A DNA stretch of 59,328 nt from an uncultured Muribaculaceae bacterium (lineage in GTDB: Bacteria > Bacteroidota > Bacteroidia > Bacteroidales > Muribaculaceae): positions 1 through 59,328 of the forward strand of contig CAKTFH010000014.1 of NCBI GenBank assembly GCA_934555895.1, in the 5' to 3' direction. Both the position numbers and the translations under genes were made by a program. The first letter of the stretch is position 1; each line of letters opens with the position of its first letter. The notes under the pieces were generated by a model. That model was not told the origin of the DNA. It made no database searches and was given only the letters and a program-made list of their open reading frames with translations. Shown here piece after piece: positions 1 through 8,649 of this stretch.

Positions 1-97
1 GCTCATGGTCGCAGCGGTTGTGATTACCCTACGCAAACTCACTTCCGTTAACAATCGTTTTTAAACAACCTCTTAATTTTTATTTATGATTAAATTT

Positions 98-1210
98 CTA
101 ATTGCTCTTAACAGATTCTACAGCCTGCATAGCATGAGCGATGCAAGCGTCCATATCAAGATATCGATATAACCCAAGACGACCGCCAAGTATGACAGTG
201 GGATAAACTTCAGCTGTAAGGTCACGATACCGCTCATACAAATCTCGGGCATCCGAAAAAGGAAGCGGATAAAAGCGCTCCATTCCCTCCCTCCATTCCA
301 AAGGAAACTCTTTCGTTACTATTGTTACCGGCACATCGGGTTGCAGGTTCGAGAAATGTCGATGCTCGATAACCCGAGTATACGGTATATCACCATCTGT
401 CTCATTAATCACAGCACAACCCTGCAGATTTGTGCAATTATAAGCCATATGTTCAAATCTCAGACTTCTATATGGCAGTTGTCCCAAAACATATTCGTGC
501 AACTCGTCCAAACTGCCGGTATACATCACATTGCGGCAATGAGAGAGCCAATAGTTTCTATCGGCATTGAAATCTGTTTCAGTCATTACCTCGATACCAT
601 CGAGCATGCGTCGGACCATGGCTGTGTAACCATCTTCAGGAATTCCCTGCCACCGATCGTTGAAATAACTGTTGTCGAACGTAAAGCGCAACGGCAAGCG
701 AGAGATAATCGAAGGGGGCAGTTCTGTGGCTTTTCTTCCCCATTGCTTTTCGGTATACCCTTTTATCAGGATTTCATACATCGGTCTGCCGATAAGCGAC
801 ACGGCTTGTTCTTCAAGATTGCATGGCGTAGGATAGTTCTCCAGAAGCAGTTCATCGCCGATACACCTCATGGCATCAGCCGGAGTTGTGACACCATATA
901 TCTGATAAAATGTATGCATATTGAAAGGAAGGTTATAAAGTCTTCCTCTGTAATGAGCCAACGGCATGTTGCGGAATGAGTTGAAAATCGCAAACCTGCC
1001 CACAAACCGCCACACATCTTCATCGTCAGTATGGAATATGTGTGGTCCATAGCAATGTATATTTATTCCTTGCCGAACTTCATCATACACATTGCCTGCG
1101 ATATGCTTACGACGCTCAAGCACAAGGCAACGCATGCCCGCATCCGTTGCGACGCGAGCAAACGCTGCCCCATATAGACCACTTCCAACGATTATGATAT
1201 CGTAATGCAT
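98..1210 (-). CDS. glf: UDP-galactopyranose mutase
   Basis: This flavoenzyme converts UDP-galactopyranose to UDP-galactofuranose in the cytoplasm, the donor for galactofuranose in surface glycans. The 370-residue protein has the usual length for bacterial Glf. It opens with a dinucleotide-binding strand and glycine motif (IIIVGSGLYGAAFAR, residues 5-19), followed by the LVLERR...GNVYDE stretch that is typical of the FAD site, and the conserved HIFHT and EKQWG segments lie further on. It is the last gene of a leftward run that starts at 5173, only 21 nt after the preceding lipoprotein gene, so it is probably co-transcribed with the glycosyltransferase upstream. Family assignment is secure; which polymer receives the galactofuranose is not visible here. 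Confidence 0.95.
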   Translation of the reverse strand: MHYDIIIVGSGLYGAAFARVATDAGMRCLVLERRKHIAGNVYDEVRQGINIHCYGPHIFHTDDEDVWRFVGRFAIFNSFRNMPLAHYRGRLYNLPFNMHTFYQIYGVTTPADAMRCIGDELLLENYPTPCNLEEQAVSLIGRPMYEILIKGYTEKQWGRKATELPPSIISRLPLRFTFDNSYFNDRWQGIPEDGYTAMVRRMLDGIEVMTETDFNADRNYWLSHCRNVMYTGSLDELHEYVLGQLPYRSLRFEHMAYNCTNLQGCAVINETDGDIPYTRVIEHRHFSNLQPDVPVTIVTKEFPLEWREGMERFYPLPFSDARDLYERYRDLTAEVYPTVILGGRLGLYRYLDMDACIAHAMQAVESVKSN

Positions 1211-1231
1211 ATCAGGTAACTCAAAAAAATA

Positions 1232-1933
1232 CTATTCCTCCGTTGAAACTGTGTCATTGAGCACCGGGAACCATCCATCACCGTGATTGATTTTCTCAAT
1301 ATCCTCAGGTATCGGTGGCAGAATCTTCGCCAACGAATCTCTGTCATATGCATGGAAAACATGCGGCTTATCGTCCCAGTACCAATATTTCGATTTCGCG
1401 ATGATCGAAAGTTCCTTTTTATTGAACACGGCCGTGAATTTCACGGTGTCCCAACAATTATCAGAAGGCACATACCATTGATGCAATGAGTCGCAATGCT
1501 CTTTCTCAGGATCATGGATATAAATGCTTACCGGAGCACTATAGAATTTATGTCCATCAGTGTCTATCTCAAAATTCAAGGTATCGCCTTTCTGTTTGAT
1601 ATCCTGCATAGGAACTACCATATATCCAGGCAGATACCCTTCTCTCGCATAATCGAATTCATCGGTTGTACCCCATAAATATCCACAAAGCACTTGGTCT
1701 GCTTCAGATATAAGTTCTATCACAGAATATTGATAAGGAACTGCTTCCCCCGGCCAATAGTAATAAACCGAATCACGTGTTTCCTTGGCGGACTCAGCTG
1801 TAGAAACAATTGAATCACTTGCCACAGCAGTTTCCGAAACATCGGTGGCCGACGGCTTCTTATTGCCGCATGCAGCAAATGCCACAATTGTCAAGGACGC
1901 TACCGTATAGCTTATCAATTCACTTTGCCTCAT
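1232..1933 (-). CDS. Lipoprotein of unknown function
   Basis: This 233-residue protein has a lipoprotein signal: a hydrophobic stretch followed by AFAAC at residues 18-22, so the mature protein would be a Cys-anchored envelope lipoprotein. The next 40 residues are Ser/Thr/Glu-rich and look like a flexible tether. The rest is rich in Tyr, Trp and Asp and looks beta-structured (YYYWPGEAVPYQYSV, YWYWDDKPHVFHAYD). I do not recognise a named family. It lies 23 nt after another lipoprotein gene and 21 nt before glf, within the same leftward operon. A role as partner or immunity protein to the NlpC/P60 enzyme two genes upstream is conceivable but is only inferred from position. Confidence 0.75.
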   Translation of the reverse strand: MRQSELISYTVASLTIVAFAACGNKKPSATDVSETAVASDSIVSTAESAKETRDSVYYYWPGEAVPYQYSVIELISEADQVLCGYLWGTTDEFDYAREGYLPGYMVVPMQDIKQKGDTLNFEIDTDGHKFYSAPVSIYIHDPEKEHCDSLHQWYVPSDNCWDTVKFTAVFNKKELSIIAKSKYWYWDDKPHVFHAYDRDSLAKILPPIPEDIEKINHGDGWFPVLNDTVSTEE

Positions 1934-1956
1934 AAAGATAAGGGAATCAATGGTTA

Positions 1957-3012
1957 TTATTCCGTAAGCTTTTGTTTTTCATCGGAGCGCCGCAGCAGCT
2001 CCTTCACATAGGCATCGATGTCATACTCAAGGAGGTAGAACACCCTATGATTTTTGTCATAGCGAATGGCTTCCCCACCTGTGTAAAGTTTACCTTCTCT
2101 CAAAATATCCGAGTTCACTGAATGCGCCTCATCATACCGTGAATAGCCCGAACAACAATGATACCAATCGCGTTCAGCAAGCACAATGTCTCTCACATAC
2201 TGCCCGTTACCGAACAGCAAAGCGATGTCATAAATCACGCCGTAGTCATACCCGGTAGGCATGTTCGAGAACAGCTTGAGTCCGTCGACACTGTCGATAT
2301 AAGAATATTTGAATGCATGAGGGCAATCTGTCTCATACATATGGTCATCAGAATCGCAATATTCTTCCTGAACTATGGAATCTATCTTGTTCGGCAATGT
2401 TATTCTATAGTATTCGAAAGCAGATGCTATAGTATCAAATGTCTGAATGAATATTTGACGGTCCTTGAAAAAGCAATCACTAAACATTTTTCCGACAGCC
2501 ATATGATACTCAAAACTGTCTATCGGACCTTTACCATCTTTATGTAACCTGTACACATGTCGCTCGGCCTCGTCGACAAACCATATGGAGTCTCCAAAAA
2601 TCTTGAAAAGAGAGCCAAACGATTCATTAAGGTCTACGCCAATGTTGCGCGACCACTTCAACTCCGGTCCTTCGAAATAGGCAATCCGCGCCGGACTGTC
2701 GCCCATAAACCAGAAATTTCCCTTGCCGTCAGATTCAATCCCCTTCAACACTGCCCATGAACTTGTGTCGCTCGGGAATGTGCCGTCTGAGATATTGAAC
2801 GCCCACCGGTGCGACGGCGTCAGCGTATCGGCAGAAATCGAGTCGAGATATAGCGTATCGCGCCAGAAGGGGTCGACGGCCTCCGGCTCCTCCTCTTCTA
2901 CTATTTCTTCGGCTTCGGTCTCAGCCACAGCCTCCCTGCGCTCGCTCCTGGTGGAGCAGGCGCACACCGCCCACAGCAGCCCGGCACCTATCGCTATAAA
3001 TATTCCTCTCAT
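1957..3012 (-). CDS. Lipoprotein, probable 6-bladed beta-propeller
   Basis: The 351-residue protein starts with a lipoprotein signal (GLLWAVCAC, lipobox Cys near residue 19) and a Glu-rich acidic tether (residues 28-46). The body has repeated short strands such as GIESDGKGNFWFMGD and KIFGDSIWFVDEAERHVYRL, the pattern of TolB/NHL-like 6-bladed propeller lipoproteins common in Bacteroidota. Its start codon overlaps the stop of the NlpC/P60 gene by 4 nt (3009-3012), which means translational coupling. That coupling suggests the two proteins work together. The exact function is unknown; the propeller call is from pattern only. Confidence 0.75.
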   Translation of the reverse strand: MRGIFIAIGAGLLWAVCACSTRSERREAVAETEAEEIVEEEEPEAVDPFWRDTLYLDSISADTLTPSHRWAFNISDGTFPSDTSSWAVLKGIESDGKGNFWFMGDSPARIAYFEGPELKWSRNIGVDLNESFGSLFKIFGDSIWFVDEAERHVYRLHKDGKGPIDSFEYHMAVGKMFSDCFFKDRQIFIQTFDTIASAFEYYRITLPNKIDSIVQEEYCDSDDHMYETDCPHAFKYSYIDSVDGLKLFSNMPTGYDYGVIYDIALLFGNGQYVRDIVLAERDWYHCCSGYSRYDEAHSVNSDILREGKLYTGGEAIRYDKNHRVFYLLEYDIDAYVKELLRRSDEKQKLTE

Positions 3013-3689
3013 TTACGATATACTTTCAGTGTTTCAGGTTGATGAAGCCAATATCTTTTCAAGTCATGAGTAATACCCGTCGTATTTCCATGAGCATGGA
3101 ATATCGAATTTTCTCCAGCAAAAATACACGTATGGCGATTAACCCAAACCAAGATATCACCGACTTGTAGCTCGGATACAATATCTTCTCCAGTATGATG
3201 CAATTCTACAAGCGTCATACCCGGGATATCGCCACTTCGAGTTGTCCATCTCGGCGACAGGCCTAGAACCACAGAAATAAGTCCACTACAATCTATCCCA
3301 TTTTTATCCATTCCTCCTAACAGATATGGTACCCCGTCATATTCCATTGCTCTTTCAAGAATCTCGGCGCCATTACGAGGGCCACTGCCGTAGCCAGACC
3401 CGCTGCCGGAACCAGACGAACTGCCGCTTCCACTACCTGAGGAATCAGAACCCGACCCATCACTGCCGGATGAAGAATCTGACGAGCTATCAGAACCGGA
3501 ACTCGGGTAAACCGTGACTTCGTTTGTGCCCATATAAACAATGTCTGAACCGAAACGCACATAGCCCCCGGGCCATCTTAAGCTGTCGGAAAGAGCATCA
3601 TACTCCGCAGCTGAATAAGGGTTCTGATAGGTGCCTTTCTCACCACCATTTTCCGACATACACGTAACATCATTGTTAATCTCAGTCAT
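3009..3689 (-). CDS. NlpC/P60 family peptidase with Gly/Ser linker
   Basis: This 226-residue protein has a C-terminal NlpC/P60 (C40) cysteine-peptidase domain from about residue 104: GVPYLLGGMDKNGIDCSGL carries the catalytic Cys134 in the DCSG motif, and the HTCIF strand supplies the likely His186. Such domains cleave stem-peptide bonds in peptidoglycan. The N-terminal 60 residues include NPYSAAEYDAL and WPGGYVRFG, and residues 63-103 are almost only Ser, Gly and Asp. There is no Sec signal peptide or lipobox, which is odd for a cell-wall enzyme; two Gly-Gly pairs (15-16, 41-42) leave open an export route with a processed leader. The gene overlaps a lipoprotein gene downstream by 4 nt. It may be a housekeeping hydrolase or an antibacterial effector; the latter is inference. 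Confidence 0.85.
   Translation of the reverse strand: MTEINNDVTCMSENGGEKGTYQNPYSAAEYDALSDSLRWPGGYVRFGSDIVYMGTNEVTVYPSSGSDSSSDSSSGSDGSGSDSSGSGSGSSSGSGSGSGYGSGPRNGAEILERAMEYDGVPYLLGGMDKNGIDCSGLISVVLGLSPRWTTRSGDIPGMTLVELHHTGEDIVSELQVGDILVWVNRHTCIFAGENSIFHAHGNTTGITHDLKRYWLHQPETLKVYRK
3378..3509 (-). repeat. Low-complexity Ser/Gly/Asp coding repeat
   Basis: Within the NlpC/P60 gene, codons 61-104 are an imperfect run of Ser-Gly and Ser-Asp dipeptides that encodes a flexible linker between the N-terminal segment and the catalytic domain. Length variation here between strains would be expected from slippage. Confidence 0.8.
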
Positions 3690-3706
3690 AAAAATATTTT
3701 TAATGG

Positions 3707-5173
3707 TTAAACTTCCTTTTTACAAAACACACAGCAGTCTTTTTGCCTTAGGGCCAGCCTTATAGAGAACGTAAAATGATTATCTATGACAAAACCACAT
3801 TTCTCAAATTCCGACACTAAAGTCATTTCATCTATTGGGTTTTCTATTTGCGAACCGGTATTTTCATCCGTATGCCAACTTAGCAAAACATATCTCGCCG
3901 ACAGCATCGCAAGATTCGAAATGGCCTTAGGCTGCAGCTTTTGAGGAATATAGTTTAGGACATCTTTGCAGATTACTATATCAAAAGGCCTGTTTACAGA
4001 CAAATCATCGGTGAGGTCGGCGACTCCACACAGTGGGTTGCCGTCTTTAGTAAGCAGTTTCGACAATTCGGGTGTATGTGGGTTTGCATCATATCCCTTA
4101 AATCTCAATCCACGTTCACGCCAAACGGCCACATAATGTCCCGCGCCGCAACCGAAATCAATGCCTGAAGCAAGAGAGGCTTCCCCCCATAAGCCACACA
4201 CAAAATCGCAAAATGACTTATCGAAATGATATTTCAGGAAACCGGGATAAACCCAACCACCGGTTTCCGTCATTTCTATCTCGGCATCGTGCAGAAGATA
4301 ACGATCTATTGCACTTATCAGAGGCAAACTGCAATGGCGTGCCATCTTGCGCGCAAAAAAGCAATTCCATTCCAACAAACCCCGAAAATGTTCTATCCCA
4401 AGATTGGCCGGCATATTTCCGTTTTCATATTTCCACAAAATAAAACGTAGATTTTCGGAGACAATAGGCTGTTTATCCGGATTGTTGACAAGCACTGTAG
4501 AGACATAACTTTCCTCAGGGGCAAAGGTCATACGCATCCGTCTGAACAATTTCGGATGTAAGGTCGTATAGTCGACCAAATATCGGACAGATTTCCTGCA
4601 TATGGAGAACCATTGCGAATTGCCATATAAATGGTCGAAACAATCAGGAATACGCCTCTTAAAACCAAACTTTTTCTGGACTTCAACCCATTTGTCGCAC
4701 CAGCGGTTTCCCTTATCTTTATTGTCACATAAGTCATAAGGATAAAAGTATTGGAAACGGGCAAATGTGTTGCCATTCCATCGGGGATGAGGAAGATGCA
4801 CATATTGCATAAAATCTGTTTCCTTCCCATCGAAAAACGCCAAAAAATCACTCAGAGGGCGTATGGGATAGTCCTGACCGCTGATTAAATGGAAATAATC
4901 GGCATTGGTGTCTTTCAATGCTTTTTTCAGCATGAATATTTCTGTTTTCAGAATACTGAATCCTCCCCAATGAACGTTATATTTCTGACCGATAAAGGCA
5001 ACCTGTTTCAAAGAAAGAAATGATTCTCTTACATCTTCGGGAATAGGAGTTTTAGCATCGACATGAATGAAGACTCTACAATCGGCACTAAAGTATTCGA
5101 CAAGCTTGTAAAGCATGTCAAAATCCCCATGTGACAATATGATAACAGCGTGTGTCATATCCCTGAATTGCAT
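3707..5173 (-). CDS. Fused core-2/I-branching glycosyltransferase and SAM methyltransferase
   Basis: Residues 1-290 match the core-2/I-branching beta-1,6-N-acetylglucosaminyltransferase family (GT14-like): HAVIILSHGDF at the start, VFIHVDAKTPI, VHWGGFSILKTE, FHLISGQDYPIRP and a late FAPEESYV segment are the signature blocks. After a linker, residues 305-488 form a class I methyltransferase with SAM motif I at GIDFGCGAGHY (337-347) and the DIVICKDVLNYIP motif. A single protein could thus add a branching sugar and methylate a glycan. The gene heads the leftward operon leading to glf and is divergent from the gene at 5254. Stand-alone forms of each half are common; the fusion is the unusual point. 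Acceptor and methylated position are unknown. Confidence 0.88.
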   Translation of the reverse strand: MQFRDMTHAVIILSHGDFDMLYKLVEYFSADCRVFIHVDAKTPIPEDVRESFLSLKQVAFIGQKYNVHWGGFSILKTEIFMLKKALKDTNADYFHLISGQDYPIRPLSDFLAFFDGKETDFMQYVHLPHPRWNGNTFARFQYFYPYDLCDNKDKGNRWCDKWVEVQKKFGFKRRIPDCFDHLYGNSQWFSICRKSVRYLVDYTTLHPKLFRRMRMTFAPEESYVSTVLVNNPDKQPIVSENLRFILWKYENGNMPANLGIEHFRGLLEWNCFFARKMARHCSLPLISAIDRYLLHDAEIEMTETGGWVYPGFLKYHFDKSFCDFVCGLWGEASLASGIDFGCGAGHYVAVWRERGLRFKGYDANPHTPELSKLLTKDGNPLCGVADLTDDLSVNRPFDIVICKDVLNYIPQKLQPKAISNLAMLSARYVLLSWHTDENTGSQIENPIDEMTLVSEFEKCGFVIDNHFTFSIRLALRQKDCCVFCKKEV

Positions 5174-5253
5174 TGCCTAAAGATAGCGAGTAATTCTCCT
5201 GCAATGTAATTTTATCCGTTAATTATTATTAATTTAGCACCAAAATATCATCC

Positions 5254-6015
5254 ATGAAAACAGCAGTATTATTTCTCGCTCACTTCGTCAACGACGACAT
5301 TATAAATCGCTTTCACAAACTCCAAAACGAATTGCCCCCCGAGCACACACTTTTCTGGGTGTTCCAGAGCGACAACGGCAACGACTCAACCGATATTCAA
5401 CACCTTGGCAGCAGACTCTTCTACTTTAATCTTGATGACCTCAATTCTATGGGTTATCCCCATATTGAACGCTTATACGGTAACGAGCATCGTATAATGG
5501 AATATTTTTTCAGAACAAATCCAGAATACGATTTCTACTGGTGTATCGAATATGATGTGGTATTCACCGGCAAATGGAGCGTCCTTTTCAACCATTTTTC
5601 CGGAAACGATGCTGACTTGCTGTCATCGCATATCGAACATCGCTCATATGAAAACAACCATTGGGGATGGTGGAATCATATTAAGCTTATCAATCACGAT
5701 TCAATAGAACTCATAAAGTCGTTCAATCCCATCTATCGCATTTCCGCTCGCGGTTTACGCTCACTCGATTCGTTTCTCAAAGAAGGGAATGACGGGTTTT
5801 ATGAAGTAATAATAGCCACTTCACTACACAATACAGGCGCACGACTGGAAGATTTAGGTGGAACAGGTGAATTTGTAACAAGAGGGAACCGAAACCGTTT
5901 CTATGTGCAGGGAGCGGGGGTAAACAACGGTACAATGAGATGGAAGCCCGAATTCCTAAAAGAGGAAATCCAAGCATTAGGCACGCGAGACCGTCTTTTC
6001 CACCCACTCAAATGA
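5254..6015 (+). CDS. Glycosyltransferase-like protein (DUF3405-like)
   Basis: The 253-residue protein has no signal peptide and begins KTAVLFLAHFVND. It carries a central block, YDFYWCIEYDVVFTGKW (about 93-109), that resembles the acidic donor-binding region of Golgi-type and DUF3405-like glycosyltransferases; the following NNHWGWWNH segment is also typical. It is transcribed away from the GT/methyltransferase gene with an 80-bp gap, so the two probably share a regulatory region. The role is inferred as transfer of a sugar to a surface glycan. The family call is tentative, since only local motifs support it. Confidence 0.65.
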   Translation: MKTAVLFLAHFVNDDIINRFHKLQNELPPEHTLFWVFQSDNGNDSTDIQHLGSRLFYFNLDDLNSMGYPHIERLYGNEHRIMEYFFRTNPEYDFYWCIEYDVVFTGKWSVLFNHFSGNDADLLSSHIEHRSYENNHWGWWNHIKLINHDSIELIKSFNPIYRISARGLRSLDSFLKEGNDGFYEVIIATSLHNTGARLEDLGGTGEFVTRGNRNRFYVQGAGVNNGTMRWKPEFLKEEIQALGTRDRLFHPLK

Positions 6016-6021
6016 AAGCAC

Positions 6022-6055
6022 ACTTATCGCTATAAGTCGCTATAAATATTTTTCT
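6022..6055 (+). terminator. Weak hairpin with T-rich tail
   Basis: ACTTAT and ATAAGT (6022-6027 and 6032-6037) form a small stem with a 4-nt loop, followed within 15 nt by a T-rich stretch. It could end the gene at 5254-6015. The stem is AT-rich and weak. Confidence 0.35.
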
Positions 6056-6095
6056 AATAATCATTCTGTTCAAGCGATTTATGTTGCGGAAGGGA

Positions 6096-7070
6096 TTATT
6101 TCAGGAGCAGAGTGTCGCCGGTGTCCTCGAGCTCGAAGATTCGGGCCCTTTCGGCGCCCGACGGGCTGTTGGGCTGGTGCAGCACAAGCCGCAGACCGCC
6201 GTCGAGGGTCTTGAAAATCATGCCGTGGCCGCCGTTTTTCACAAACAGTGGTTTCTCCTGCTGGCGCCATGGGCCCCGGACGCTTCCGGTGACCGATTCG
6301 GCCACGCCTATGGCATAGTCGCCGTTGCTGAAACTCGACCATATCATGAGCAACTTTCCGGTTTTGGTGCGGTAGAGATAGCAGCCGTCGGTGATGTAGG
6401 CCGTGGGCAATCCGCCGGAATGCGCGAGGCCGGTAGACCATCCCGGAGCCGAACCGCAGAAGAGGGTCTGAGGCTCTCCGGCGGCCGCCGAAAGGTCGGG
6501 CAGCAGCTCCACGGCCTCCATGGTGCCGTCGGCGGTCTGCAGCCACTCGTGGCAGAACACCATGTAGGGCTTCCCGTTCTCCACCCACAGTGTGCCGTCG
6601 AGCGCCATCCAGTCCATCGGAGTGGCCACATATCTGCCCATAGGCACGAACGGACCTTCGGGGGTATCGGCGCTGAAAATCTGGGTACCGCGCCATGTGT
6701 ATTTTCCCCAACCCTCCTGCGCCTTCTTCCACTCGATATCGCTGTTGACGGTGGCGAACATATAATATCTGCCGTTATAGCGGTGCACCTCGGGCGCCCA
6801 CACCGACCCCGTCAGGGCGTTGTCGGCCGGGATATCCATCACGCGCACGGGACCCTCCCAGTCATTCAGGTCACGGCTGCGGAACGCCTCCACTCCCCCG
6901 CGCACTTTGCCGTCGGGCATCCTGGCGCTTGAGCTGCGATACATATAGTAGACGCCGTTCACGCTGTCGGCGAGGATGAACGGGTCGCGGATATTGATTT
7001 CACCGAGCTCCCTGGCAAGCATCGGGCACACACAGCAGCAGAAAAGTAAAAATGAGGTGATGAATTTCAT
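6096..7070 (-). CDS. Glycoside hydrolase family 43 protein, secreted
   Basis: This 324-residue protein has an N-terminal signal peptide (LLFCCCVCPMLAR; the Cys-rich end could also act as a lipobox). The mature part is a GH43-like five-bladed propeller: INIRDPFIL holds the expected catalytic base Asp, DWMALDGTLW the pKa-modulating Asp, and VFCHEWLQ the probable acid Glu. GH43 enzymes mostly remove arabinofuranose or xylose from plant polysaccharides; the substrate here cannot be read from sequence. It is a single gene on the minus strand and diverges from the flippase gene at 7168. Family call is good; substrate unknown. Confidence 0.88.
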   Translation of the reverse strand: MKFITSFLLFCCCVCPMLARELGEINIRDPFILADSVNGVYYMYRSSSARMPDGKVRGGVEAFRSRDLNDWEGPVRVMDIPADNALTGSVWAPEVHRYNGRYYMFATVNSDIEWKKAQEGWGKYTWRGTQIFSADTPEGPFVPMGRYVATPMDWMALDGTLWVENGKPYMVFCHEWLQTADGTMEAVELLPDLSAAAGEPQTLFCGSAPGWSTGLAHSGGLPTAYITDGCYLYRTKTGKLLMIWSSFSNGDYAIGVAESVTGSVRGPWRQQEKPLFVKNGGHGMIFKTLDGGLRLVLHQPNSPSGAERARIFELEDTGDTLLLK

Positions 7071-7137
7071 AACTGATTCGATTTAAGGTCTAATTTCTGC
7101 AAAAGAAACAAATTAAATCGGAATGTGAAAATATTCG

Positions 7138-7145
7138 TACCTTTG
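7138..7145 (+). promoter_or_regulatory. Bacteroidota -7 element (TACCTTTG)
   Basis: An exact TAnnTTTG element lies 22 nt before the flippase start codon. No convincing TTTG -33 box is found at the usual 19-20 nt upstream, so the call rests on the -7 box alone. Confidence 0.55.
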
Positions 7146-7167
7146 TCTTGAATTTTCCGGAATATTT

Positions 7168-8649
7168 ATGGCAGGGATAAAATCGCTTTTCAAAGACACG
7201 GCCATCTACGGTGTGAGCAGCATTGTGGGGAGGTTTCTCAACTGGTGCCTCGTGCCGATGTACACCTACTGCTTCGCCGAGGCGGAATACGGCATAGTGA
7301 CCAACCTCTACGCCTATGTGGCCGTAGTGCTCATATGCCTCACCTACGGCATGGAGACAGGCTTCTTCAGGTTCGCCAACCACGACCGGTGGACATCGCC
7401 GGGGCAGGTCTACACCACGGCGCTCTGTTCTCTCGGGGTGAGCTCCACCATCTTCATAGTGGCCGGGTGCCTCATAAGTCCCGAGATAGCGCGGTGGCTG
7501 CACTGCGCCGACCATCCCGAATACATCTGGATGATGGCGATAACGGTGGGTGTGGACGCCTACACCTCGATACCCTTCGCCTATCTGCGCTACAAGGAGC
7601 GACCGGTGCGCTTCGCCACACTCAAGCTCGTGAATATAGGACTTAACATCGGGCTCAACCTCTTTTTCATAGTGCTCTGCCCGCTGATATGGAAACAGGC
7701 GCCCGAGTGGATAGCATGGTTCTACGACCCTCAGTTCGGCATCGGCTACATATTCCTGGCCAACATGATAAGTTCACTGGCGGTGCTCCTGATGGTGATA
7801 CCCGAGATTCTTGCCGAGACCTATGATTTTTCGGGTAAACTGCTCAAAGAGATGCTGCGCTACTCCTACCCGCTGCTCATCCTCGGCATAGCCGGCATCA
7901 TGAACCAGACCATCGACAAGATACTCTACCCCGTGCTCGCACCCGACAAGGCCACGGCAATGGCCGAGCTCGGAGTGTACGGCGCCAACTACAAGGTGGC
8001 CATAGTGATGGTGATGTTCATACAGGCGTTCCGTTTCGCCTACGAGCCGTTCATCTTCGCCCAGAACCGCCAGAAGGGCGAGAGCAAGACCAAAGCCTAC
8101 CGCGACGCCATGAACTGGTTCGTGATCTTCGCGCTGTTCATCTTCCTCGGGGTGATGTTCTATCTGCCGGTGCTCCGCTACTTCATATCGCCCAAATATT
8201 TCACCGGCCTGAAGATAGTGCCCATAGTGATGCTGGCCGAGCTGTGGTTCGGCATCTTCTTCAACCTGTCGCTGTGGTACAAGCTCACCGACAAGACCAT
8301 CTGGGGCACATGGTTCTCGCTCATCGGCCTCGCCGTGACTGTGGGAGTGAACGTGATGTTCGTGCCCCTCTACGGCTACACAGCCTGCGCCTGGGCGGCT
8401 TTCACAAGCTACGGCGTGATGATGGTGCTGAGCTACATCATCGGGCGCTCGCACTACCCCATAGGCTACGACATACGCCGCATAGCGGGCTATTTCGCCT
8501 TGGCCATGCTGCTGTGGTGGGTCAGCGGCCTCATCACCACCGGAGTGAACCTCTACGATTTCGCCACACGCTTCATGCTGCTCTGCATCTACGGCGGAGT
8601 AGTGTATATGTTTGAGCTGCACCGTCCCCGAAAAAAACTCGTGGCATGA
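7168..8649 (+). CDS. Polysaccharide flippase (Wzx/MATE-like, MOP superfamily)
   Basis: This 493-residue integral membrane protein has about 12-14 hydrophobic segments and the beginning typical of polysaccharide biosynthesis flippases: GIKSLFKDTAIYGVSSIVGRFLNW. It would move lipid-linked oligosaccharide across the inner membrane. The next gene starts inside its stop codon (ATGA, 8646-8649), so it is translationally coupled to a GT4 glycosyltransferase. Together they suggest a two-gene operon for a surface glycan, or a piece of a larger pathway elsewhere. Family membership is clear; the cargo is unknown. Confidence 0.9.
   Translation: MAGIKSLFKDTAIYGVSSIVGRFLNWCLVPMYTYCFAEAEYGIVTNLYAYVAVVLICLTYGMETGFFRFANHDRWTSPGQVYTTALCSLGVSSTIFIVAGCLISPEIARWLHCADHPEYIWMMAITVGVDAYTSIPFAYLRYKERPVRFATLKLVNIGLNIGLNLFFIVLCPLIWKQAPEWIAWFYDPQFGIGYIFLANMISSLAVLLMVIPEILAETYDFSGKLLKEMLRYSYPLLILGIAGIMNQTIDKILYPVLAPDKATAMAELGVYGANYKVAIVMVMFIQAFRFAYEPFIFAQNRQKGESKTKAYRDAMNWFVIFALFIFLGVMFYLPVLRYFISPKYFTGLKIVPIVMLAELWFGIFFNLSLWYKLTDKTIWGTWFSLIGLAVTVGVNVMFVPLYGYTACAWAAFTSYGVMMVLSYIIGRSHYPIGYDIRRIAGYFALAMLLWWVSGLITTGVNLYDFATRFMLLCIYGGVVYMFELHRPRKKLVA

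Noticed and set aside
1..97. Possible end of a plus-strand gene (open frame to a stop at 49-51)
   Set aside because: Only 16 codons are visible and nothing identifies a protein.
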